Source: Desulfurococcales archaeon (GTDB lineage: Archaea > Thermoproteota > Thermoprotei_A > CAZTBM01 > SZUA-1508). Taken from it: a stretch of 13,412 nucleotides of DNA. A program made the translations under genes and the position numbers. Location: contig DQVH01000018.1 in NCBI GenBank assembly GCA_015661855.1, positions 1 to 13,412 of the forward strand. Reading direction: 5' to 3'. The notes beneath the pieces were generated by a model. It saw only the letters and a list, made by a program, of their open reading frames with translations. It was not told where the DNA came from and did not search any database. Of the stretch, positions 1 through 5,934 are shown piece by piece (the first letter of the stretch is position 1; each line of letters starts with the position of its first letter).

Positions 1-491
1 ACATATACTGAGAACACTACTAGTACTAGGAGTGGTGCTATAGCTGCTGTAGCTCCACCCTGGAATCCCCCACCTGGAGTTAAGTGTCCATGGAGAGTTA
101 TTGATGCTGCTACTGCAAGAATCATACATAGTGTTATTTTGGTTACGGTTTTCACTATAGGTGACATCCCATAGTATCTATACTTTTTCGGTAGCTCAAT
201 CCACCTCATTATGGCTACTGAGGATATTATTGCTAAATAGAATACTATGGTTTCGAATAGTGTATCTAAACCTCTAAAATCCCATATTATAGCTGTAACA
301 GCTTCAGGAGTCATAGCGCTATAGTATGGTGTGTAGGGGTTAAATGTACTATTCAGATAGCAGAATGCTATCCTCCTAACATTGGGTGGTGGCAGTATAT
401 ACCCTAAACCTCCAATAGCTAGAACTATAGCCATAAGTAGTACAAAGATAGTCATAGATGTAGCTATAATGATTCTCATTAGCTTAGCCAC
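1..491 (-). CDS. Fused MbhE-MbhF (MnhB-like) antiporter subunit, partial
   Basis: A membrane subunit of the Mrp-type antiporter module that translocates Na+/H+ in group 4 hydrogenase complexes. The frame stays open to the left edge, so the C-terminus is missing. The first ~85 residues match MbhE, with one TM helix and the stretch TAIIWDFRGLDTLFE. From MSPIVKTV onward it matches MbhF/MnhB, with the diagnostic GHLTPGGGFQGG motif. No stop separates the two parts, whereas Pyrococcus encodes them as two genes. Start candidates are GTG at 491, sharing one base with the TAG of the upstream mbhD-like gene, and ATG at 479. No clear ribosome binding site decides between them. It is fourth in a minus-strand operon after MrpF, MrpG and DUF4040 genes. 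Family assignment is firm; the start is uncertain. Confidence 0.88.
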   Translation of the reverse strand, partial: MAKLMRIIIATSMTIFVLLMAIVLAIGGLGYILPPPNVRRIAFCYLNSTFNPYTPYYSAMTPEAVTAIIWDFRGLDTLFETIVFYLAIISSVAIMRWIELPKKYRYYGMSPIVKTVTKITLCMILAVAASITLHGHLTPGGGFQGGATAAIAPLLVLVVFSVY

Positions 492-754
492 TACTCTTCA
501 CTCTCAAACCTCTCAGTTTTCTTGATTAAAAATAGGATGATAGCTGGGTATAAGCCGATAGCTACAGGAACGTAGACTAAGACTATGTCTGGAGCCATGA
601 GTAGGTAGTATATGAATGCATAGGATGTACTCTGTATAGCTGAGAATAGTATAGCTTTAAGCATGTCCCTCTCAATTACAGCTAGGTATGTCGCTATCAT
701 TGAGAGTAATCCTAAAACTGCTAGAACACCTAAAGTTAGGGTTTCCGGTGTCAC
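491..754 (-). CDS. mbhD: DUF4040/MbhD-like hydrogenase antiporter subunit
   Basis: An 87-residue, mostly hydrophobic protein with about three TM helices. The core, from IERDMLKAIL through LMAPDIVLVYVPVAIGLYPAIILFLIKKT, follows the DUF4040 pattern in which a conserved APD motif precedes the last helix. In Pyrococcus Mbh the MbhD subunit corresponds to part of MrpA and lines the ion path of the antiporter module. The GTG start at 754 overlaps the TGA of the mbhC-like gene (GTGA), which implies translational coupling. Its stop shares one base with the possible GTG start of the next gene. Its position between MrpG and MbhE/F subunits matches the Mbh order B-C-D-E-F. Confidence 0.9.
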   Translation of the reverse strand: MTPETLTLGVLAVLGLLSMIATYLAVIERDMLKAILFSAIQSTSYAFIYYLLMAPDIVLVYVPVAIGLYPAIILFLIKKTERFESEE

Positions 755-1134
755 TCTCCCCTATCCTCCACTCTATCCTCTTCCAGATGGTCTACAATTT
801 TAGGTTGAACTATTGCAGCTCTAGATCTATATGCAGCTCTAGCTAGTGCGTGTGAACCTGCAGGTGCAAGTATCAATATTAGTATTGCTGTTATAAGTGC
901 ACTACCAGCCATAAACCACCTATAACCTCCTAGAAACTCACAGCCTATAGCTATTAGTGAAGCTCCAATGAGTGGTACAAATGCTCCACCTATAGTACCT
1001 ACAGTTGCAGCATGAAGTCTAACATAGAAGTTTGGAAATCTAAGTAAACCTATAGCTGCTATAACATCACATAGCACCCCTACAGCAACAAGTACTTCAC
1101 CCACCAATACTATTAGCCAGTTAAAATCCAACAC
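751..1134 (-). CDS. mbhC: MrpG/MbhC-like Na+/H+ antiporter subunit
   Basis: A 127-residue protein with three predicted TM helices and a charged cytoplasmic tail of ~30 residues rich in Arg, Asp and Glu. The motif GLLRFPNFYVRLHAATVGTIGG is typical of MnhG/MrpG, where it is usually close to R(F/L)PDxYxRLHAxTK. In Mbh-type complexes MbhC is a small membrane subunit of the sodium-translocating module. The start is GTG at 1134, two bases after the TAG of the MrpF-like gene, with a GGGTGGT ribosome-binding sequence just upstream. It overlaps the next gene by four bases. The family call is secure; which ion it serves cannot be read from the sequence. Confidence 0.92.
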   Translation of the reverse strand: MLDFNWLIVLVGEVLVAVGVLCDVIAAIGLLRFPNFYVRLHAATVGTIGGAFVPLIGASLIAIGCEFLGGYRWFMAGSALITAILILILAPAGSHALARAAYRSRAAIVQPKIVDHLEEDRVEDRGE

Positions 1135-1136
1135 TG

Positions 1137-1421
1137 CTAACCACCCATCTCCTTAGCCTCTAAATATTTAGCTACATAGATATCTAACGCGTAAACCCAT
1201 AATGCAAGAACTATTGCAACAGGTGTTAAAACTGGTGATCTAAAGAATATAGCTAATACAACTAGGAATGCTGCTAAATCGTAAGTCATAGCATCAATAG
1301 CTAAGACTGTATCAGGTATTGTTGGACCCTTTAAAGCTCTAATAGCGTATAGTATGAATGCGAGAATGTATATAGGGAACATTACCAGTATAAATGTTGT
1401 AACGTGAGCTTCAATACTCAA
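1137..1421 (-). CDS. mbhB: MrpF/MbhB-like Na+/H+ antiporter subunit
   Basis: A 94-residue, three-helix membrane protein of the MnhF/MrpF family. The signature is RALKGPTIPDTVLAIDAMTYDLAA, equivalent to the RxxxGPxxxDRVxAxD motif. The start is TTG at 1421; an in-frame TAG at 1437-1439 excludes anything longer. GGTGGT lies six bases upstream as the ribosome binding site. It is the first gene of the minus-strand operon. Mbh and Mrp operons normally put the MrpE/MbhA gene just before MrpF, but no such ORF fits in the 240 bp between here and the divergent gene at 1662. MrpE is therefore either displaced or absent. Confidence 0.92.
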   Translation of the reverse strand: MSIEAHVTTFILVMFPIYILAFILYAIRALKGPTIPDTVLAIDAMTYDLAAFLVVLAIFFRSPVLTPVAIVLALWVYALDIYVAKYLEAKEMGG

Positions 1422-1490
1422 AGAATAACCACCACACTAACACCATTCCCTCCTACGGATATAAGTTTCAGAGTATTCAAAGATTACCCC

Positions 1491-1496
1491 TTTAAA
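1491..1496 (-). promoter_or_regulatory. Possible TATA element of the minus-strand antiporter operon
   Basis: On the minus strand the sequence reads GGAATTTAAAGGGG. The TTTAAA core could serve as an archaeal TATA box, placing transcription start near 1467 and leaving a leader of about 45 nt before the TTG at 1421. A second candidate (TTAAAATA near 1565-1572) lies farther upstream. The rest of 1422-1661 shows no gene. Confidence 0.35.
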
Positions 1497-1620
1497 TTCC
1501 ACACCTAGATAGTGAGAGAGCTTTTCATGTTTAAGGTTTTCGATATAATACTCAACACACATAGTATTTTAAGTGTAGAATATGGGATTACGTATAGCTC
1601 CAAATTTTAATGAAAAAGAC

Positions 1621-1630
1621 TTTTTATATA
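1621..1630 (+). promoter_or_regulatory. TATA box of the plus-strand hydrogenase operon
   Basis: TTTTTATATA preceded by the purine-rich GAAAAAGAC, which fits a BRE-TATA pair. The expected transcription start is near 1650-1655, giving a short leader of about 10 nt before the ATG at 1662. A perfect inverted repeat, CCCTA-G-TAGGG at 1644-1654, covers the expected start site and could be an operator. No regulator is identified. Confidence 0.65.
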
Positions 1631-1661
1631 TCTCGCTCTTTAACCCTAGTAGGGCTAGTAT

Positions 1662-3197
1662 ATGGTATCGTTGAATACACTTTCTACAATCACTATAGCC
1701 CCATTATACCTACTTGCATACACACTACTAGCAGTATGTAATAGGTATACTCTTGTATTTAAAGCAGAGATTCTAGTGAAAGTGGTGGCTTACGTATTAT
1801 TTGCTTTAGCCTCACTTACACTATACTTCTCCAACATAATAGACTATATGGCTTTGGTTATGAGCTTACTTTCAGTGTGTATAGCAGTACCAATATCGAT
1901 ATACACTAGACTATACGAGTGTTACAAGTATAAGAGTGGGAAGAGTATAAGGAACCTAATTGATACAACATTAACTGTAATAATTCTCACCTTCTCCTCT
2001 CCAACACTAGCTCTCTTCGTAATATTCTGGACTATAACTGAGCTTCTAAGCTTCACTCTTATAACAAGTGAGGAGTATATACGTGGAAGAGAAGCTTATA
2101 GAGCTGGTTTACGATTTCTCGTTATCTCGTTTTTAACGTTTGAGATATCAGCATTCACAATGATATATCTACTTGTAGAATACTATGGTGTTAGAGATTT
2201 AGGATATGCTCTAATAAAGCTGTTTAGCGAGCCATTTACTAGTATAAGTGGGGTTAGTATACACTCCTACCTAGTACCACTAGTATTCATAGGCTTTTTA
2301 GCTAAAGCTGCTATTACTCCACTACACTTTTGGCTTCCAGACGCTCACTCTATAGCTCCAGCACCTGCATCAGCAATGCTTAGTGGGCTTATGGTAATGA
2401 TGGGCCTCTATGGAGTATATAGGGTTAGTGGGATGATCGATTTAGGTTTAACACAGAACCTTCTAGCTATAACCTTATGTGCTCTAGGTACACTATCAAT
2501 AGTTTATGGTGGTCTTCAAGCATATATTCAACGGGATATTAAGAGGCTACTAGCCTACAGTACTATAGCTGGAACTGGATTCTCAATACTCCTATACTCA
2601 CTCTACCTACTCACTAGATACCCTCTACTACTATCATCATTTATTGTATCAATACTCTACCATTCAGCATATAAGTCAACTCTATTTATGAATGCAGGAT
2701 CAATAGAGGTACATACGCATACCAGGGATATCACTCTATTAAAGGGTTTATCACGTCAACTACATATTTCCACGGTATCTATGCTTCTCTCAGTATTCTC
2801 CCTAATAGGTATACCTCCAACACTAGGTTTTGTAGCTAAACTATTAGCTATAATCGCTGTTATTGAAGCACCTTTAACATTAACCATTAAAGGTTTAACC
2901 ATAGTAGCTATAGCTTTATATATTTCACTTTCAGCAGCATATGCACTTAAATATACATCAACTTACACTATACCCTCTAGAGAGCAGATAACTAGAGTTA
3001 ACCGTGTAAATAGGGATATTCAGAGGTCAGAGCTGGCTGCATCAACATTCAATATAATATTATTAGTGTTAGTAGTGTTTATACCCCAATTCCCAGGCTT
3101 CATGATACCTCTAGTAATCCTCTGTACACCACTAGCAATAGTACTACTGTATATCGCTAATTCAGCAATTAAGTCTACAGTAGCAGTTAGGGTGTAG
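1662..3197 (+). CDS. mbhH: MrpD/NuoM-like antiporter subunit, first copy (MbhH-type)
   Basis: A 511-residue polytopic protein with about 14 TM helices, of the proton-conducting antiporter family (NuoL/M/N, MrpD). Hallmarks are Glu127 in FWTITELL, Lys215 in KAAITPLHFWLPDAHS, Lys338 in HSAYKSTLF and Lys393 in IGIPPTLGFVAK. The usual lysine of the SGLxSKMGLYG helix is replaced: here it reads SGLMVMMGLYG with Met246. It would form one ion-pumping unit of the hydrogenase membrane arm. It is the first gene of the plus operon, with a TATA box about 35 bp upstream and almost no leader. The second antiporter gene follows after 4 nt. It shares an identical 31-nt block with that paralogue although the rest has diverged. 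Confidence 0.92.
   Translation: MVSLNTLSTITIAPLYLLAYTLLAVCNRYTLVFKAEILVKVVAYVLFALASLTLYFSNIIDYMALVMSLLSVCIAVPISIYTRLYECYKYKSGKSIRNLIDTTLTVIILTFSSPTLALFVIFWTITELLSFTLITSEEYIRGREAYRAGLRFLVISFLTFEISAFTMIYLLVEYYGVRDLGYALIKLFSEPFTSISGVSIHSYLVPLVFIGFLAKAAITPLHFWLPDAHSIAPAPASAMLSGLMVMMGLYGVYRVSGMIDLGLTQNLLAITLCALGTLSIVYGGLQAYIQRDIKRLLAYSTIAGTGFSILLYSLYLLTRYPLLLSSFIVSILYHSAYKSTLFMNAGSIEVHTHTRDITLLKGLSRQLHISTVSMLLSVFSLIGIPPTLGFVAKLLAIIAVIEAPLTLTIKGLTIVAIALYISLSAAYALKYTSTYTIPSREQITRVNRVNRDIQRSELAASTFNIILLVLVVFIPQFPGFMIPLVILCTPLAIVLLYIANSAIKSTVAVRV
2805..2835 (+). repeat. 31-nt block identical to 4300-4330
   Basis: An exact 31-nt direct repeat inside the two antiporter genes. It encodes GIPPTLGFV just before the helix lysine (Lys393 here, Lys378 in the second gene). 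Third codon positions are identical as well, while flanking sequence differs. Confidence 0.9.
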
Positions 3198-3201
3198 ATT
3201 C

Positions 3202-4716
3202 ATGGTTGAGTTAAGACATATTGTTTGGTCTATAATGTTTACACTAGCTTTCTTAGGTGTAATACTAGCTGATAGTAAGGTGAAAGCTAGTATTATATTG
3301 AGGGTTACAGCATACCTAACACCATTAACTCTAATTATAGTGTATATTCTCGGGTTAACTAAGCCGGTAGATTGGATTCAAATACCATTTATTCTACTAG
3401 GGGTACTAGCTTCAATAGCTATATCGGTTCATAGCGAAAACTATCATAGAGTTCTAATAGGATTCTTAAGGCCAATACAGCTCCCTCTAGATAGTGTTTT
3501 AGTATTGATAATAGCGTTCTTTATGGCTAGAAACCTGATAGAGTTAGCTATACTATGGATATTTGTGGAACTTATATGTCTATTCCTGATTTCGTTTAGT
3601 GGTACTATTGAGGCACGTAGAGCTGCATTTACATTTCTTGTTGTATGTGCTGCAACTGGTGATATATCCCTATTTACATGGATTGCACTTACAGCTCTCC
3701 AGATAGGTATTGATAGAGCATTATTAAACGATTTTACACTACTAGCTACTAGTGGGATTACAGCTAATACACCACTTCTAACATTCCTTCTAATTATAGG
3801 TTTTCTAACTAAAATGGCTATGGTGCCACTACACTTCTGGCTACCAGATGCGTATACTGAAGCTCCATCACCTGTATCGGCTATGCTAAGTGGTTTAGCA
3901 TCAAAAATGGGCTTATACGGTTTACTTAGAGTATACTCTACAGTTAAACTTGATGTATCCACATTAATGTATATAGCTGTGTTAATGGGGTTTATTACAG
4001 CAGTTTACGGATCGATTATGGCGTCTGGACAGGTTGATGTTAAGAGGGTGTTAGCTTATAGCTCGATAAGCCATTATGGTGTAATGGTAATACTGTTTGG
4101 ACTTATACCTATTCAGTCAACTGCTATGAGCGTATTATTAGCGTACGCTATATTCCATGGTATAGCTAAGACATGTCTCTTCCTAAATAGTGGCTCTATA
4201 GAGATTATTGCTAGTACTAGGAATATATACAGTTTAGGTTACCTAGCTAGAGTTGATAGTAAACTCTTTAGGTACGCTTTACTATCAGCACTCTCACTTA
4301 TAGGTATACCTCCAACACTAGGTTTTGTAGTTAAAGCCTTAGCATTCTATACGGTTATCAGCTCTATAGCTCAAGGCCATATATTAAGCTTTATAGCATT
4401 AGTGGGTCTCACAGTATCATCGGTTTTCAGTCTACTATACTCTATGAAGTATATTGGTGCGTATATAGGGTCTTATAGGGTTAGACCCATTCAACCACTA
4501 CCGATACCACTTAACGCTATGAGGTTAAGTGAGTCACTACTAGCTCTATCACTATTAGTTTTCCCAGTAGCAGCCATAACACTCATATCAACTCTAACTA
4601 TACCATTACTAGTGGTCTACACTACATCAATAACAGTGTTCTCAATGTTTATTTTGAGGAGTAAAGTTAAAGTTGTTAGAGAGGAAGAGTTATGGTTTGG
4701 AGGTTTAAGGTCGTGA
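3202..4716 (+). CDS. MrpD/NuoM-like antiporter subunit, second copy (MbhH'-type)
   Basis: A 504-residue protein with about 14 TM helices, paralogous to the preceding gene. It keeps the full set of family ionisable residues: Glu123 in LWIFVELI, Lys204 in KMAMVPLHFWLPDAYT, Lys235 in SGLASKMGLYG, Lys323 in HGIAKTCLF and Lys378 in IGIPPTLGFVVK. It should act as a second ion-translocating channel. An AGGGTG ribosome binding site at 3189-3194 lies seven bases before the ATG. Its stop overlaps the start of the small downstream gene (GTGA at 4713-4716). Two MrpD-type subunits occur in the Mbx/Mbs complex (MbxH and MbxH'), whereas Pyrococcus Mbh has one. Which Mbx subunit each copy matches cannot be settled by eye. 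Confidence 0.92.
   Translation: MVELRHIVWSIMFTLAFLGVILADSKVKASIILRVTAYLTPLTLIIVYILGLTKPVDWIQIPFILLGVLASIAISVHSENYHRVLIGFLRPIQLPLDSVLVLIIAFFMARNLIELAILWIFVELICLFLISFSGTIEARRAAFTFLVVCAATGDISLFTWIALTALQIGIDRALLNDFTLLATSGITANTPLLTFLLIIGFLTKMAMVPLHFWLPDAYTEAPSPVSAMLSGLASKMGLYGLLRVYSTVKLDVSTLMYIAVLMGFITAVYGSIMASGQVDVKRVLAYSSISHYGVMVILFGLIPIQSTAMSVLLAYAIFHGIAKTCLFLNSGSIEIIASTRNIYSLGYLARVDSKLFRYALLSALSLIGIPPTLGFVVKALAFYTVISSIAQGHILSFIALVGLTVSSVFSLLYSMKYIGAYIGSYRVRPIQPLPIPLNAMRLSESLLALSLLVFPVAAITLISTLTIPLLVVYTTSITVFSMFILRSKVKVVREEELWFGGLRS
4300..4330 (+). repeat. 31-nt block identical to 2805-2835
   Basis: Second copy of the exact repeat shared by the tandem antiporter genes, 1,495 bp from the first. 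It suggests local gene conversion or strong constraint on this loop and helix. Confidence 0.9.
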
Positions 4717-5018
4717 ACGTTGTTGGAGCATCTATTGTAAGATATTTTGAGAGAGTTATTACAAAGATAAAAGCTGGAGCTATAGGGTTAAGCCGTAATC
4801 CTCCAAGTATTCTAGAGTTTATACTTGTAAAGCTAGTTAGTTTTGGTCGTAGATTTGAAGCTAAAATTTTAAGTTTAGCTGAGAAACTAGCATTACTAGC
4901 TGATAGAGTTCAAAAGTCACTACAGGAATCAACACTACTAGCATCACTCCTTATAGGACTACTATTAACACTAGCTATGCTAGTAGCTATAGTGTATAGT
5001 GTAGTATTATTGAGGTGA
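4713..5018 (+). CDS. Small MbhI-like linker subunit (amphipathic helix plus one TM)
   Basis: A protein of about 101 residues with a long charged or amphipathic helical N-terminal part (VRYFERVITKIKAG..., FGRRFEAKILSLAEKLALLADRVQKSL) and a single C-terminal TM helix of about 22 residues (STLLASLLIG...VVLL). In Pyrococcus Mbh, MbhI is a small subunit with a lateral helix and a TM anchor that ties the antiporter module to the hydrogenase module. The gene's size, topology and position between MrpD and NuoH genes fit that role, but sequence similarity was not tested. An ATG at 4692 would lengthen it by seven codons. I prefer GTG at 4713 because GGAGGT at 4699-4704 sits eight bases upstream and GTGA overlaps the previous stop. 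Its own TGA (5016-5018) is followed in the same frame by the NuoH-like gene. Confidence 0.75.
   Translation: MNVVGASIVRYFERVITKIKAGAIGLSRNPPSILEFILVKLVSFGRRFEAKILSLAEKLALLADRVQKSLQESTLLASLLIGLLLTLAMLVAIVYSVVLLR
5012..5018 (+). promoter_or_regulatory. Ribosome binding site locating the NuoH-like start
   Basis: GAGGTGA is a near-perfect anti-SD match at the end of the preceding gene. It is followed by AGT ATT ACG in the NuoH frame with no ATG, GTG or TTG, so it points to ATT at 5022 (spacing 3) or ACG at 5025 (spacing 6). The next gene has the similar arrangement GGGGTGA, AGTGT, ATG. Confidence 0.7.
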
Positions 5019-5021
5019 AGT

Positions 5022-5921
5022 ATTACGCTACCTGACATACTACTAGCGTTAATCTTTCTAGTAGTAATTGCTTTATTAGCTCCCATACTTGATGGTGTAG
5101 AGCGTAAACTTAAAGCTAAAATCCATAGTAGAATAGGTCCACCAATACTTCAAACATGGTATGATGTTTTAAAGTTGTTTCGTAAAGAGATTGTAATACC
5201 CACCAACATAACGTTTATACTAATTCTAGTACCATTATACCTTGTATTAACACTACTCTTAACATTCTTCATAATATTGGGTATTATGGGTTTTAGGCAG
5301 ATATGTAGTTTAGCATTCATAATCATTATGATTATTTTTACACAGGGAGTATTCGTAGTAATACCTACTCTATGTTCAAACCCCTTTAGCATAGTGGGGT
5401 CTATGAGGGAGATAGCTTTAATGATTGTTAATGAGGTTGCAGTAGTGGTATCACTAGCACTACTAGCCTTCTACGTGAAATCATTAAATTTAGTAGATAT
5501 TACACTGTTAAATTATACACCATCATATATTCTACTTATACTGTTAATCATGATTGCAATGTATGTACTTACTGGACGTATTCCATTCGATATTGCAGAG
5601 GCTGAACCAGAACTTGCATCAGGCATTCTAATAGAGCTTTCTGGACCCCTACTCGGACTATACATTTACGGGAATCTTATTAAACGATTTGCAGTTTCAC
5701 TTTTAACATCGTTTACTCTACTAGCACCACTCCTAAACGGATTTAACACAGTATTAGTGGTGAGTATCAGCTTAATATCCTCAATATTAATATGGATACT
5801 TCACACTATGGTAGCAGTAGTATTAGCTAGATCTCGTGTTGACTTAGCACCAACAACACTATTCAAGATATTCCTAGGATTAATAGTTGTATCAGTACTG
5901 CTAAGATATTGTGGATTATAG
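5022..5921 (+). CDS. mbhM: NuoH/MbhM-like membrane anchor, non-canonical start
   Basis: An integral membrane subunit of the complex I ND1/NuoH family that docks the hydrogenase module and links its chemistry to ion movement. The N-terminus, encoded from 5022, has a TM helix followed by the NuoH hallmark DGVERKLKAKIHSRIGPP and LQTWYDVLKLFRKE. Later comes RIPFDIAEAEPELASG...ELSGP, the conserved acidic loop. The first ATG/GTG/TTG in frame is TTG at 5175. Starting there would delete the first helix and the hallmark, so the true start must be upstream. Between the TGA at 5016-5018 and 5175 there is no standard start. ATT at 5022 or ACG at 5025, just after GAGGTGA, gives about 299 residues, near the usual family length. 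Read-through of the TGA or a sequence error are alternatives. Confidence 0.88.
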   Translation: MTLPDILLALIFLVVIALLAPILDGVERKLKAKIHSRIGPPILQTWYDVLKLFRKEIVIPTNITFILILVPLYLVLTLLLTFFIILGIMGFRQICSLAFIIIMIIFTQGVFVVIPTLCSNPFSIVGSMREIALMIVNEVAVVVSLALLAFYVKSLNLVDITLLNYTPSYILLILLIMIAMYVLTGRIPFDIAEAEPELASGILIELSGPLLGLYIYGNLIKRFAVSLLTSFTLLAPLLNGFNTVLVVSISLISSILIWILHTMVAVVLARSRVDLAPTTLFKIFLGLIVVSVLLRYCGL

Positions 5922-5934
5922 TGGGGTGAAGTGT

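Noticed and set aside
1411..1446. 11-codon minus-strand ORF (ATG 1446) just before the MrpF gene
   Set aside because: The AGGAGGGA abuts the ATG with almost no spacing and the frame overlaps the MrpF start; most likely chance.
3444..3962. Minus-strand open frame of 172 codons inside the second antiporter gene
   Set aside because: The plus frame carries all family motifs there; the reverse frame has none.
5016..5018. TGA as selenocysteine or read-through codon
   Set aside because: Crenarchaea are not known to use selenocysteine, and a strong SD sits right over the TGA, so re-initiation at a non-standard start is simpler.
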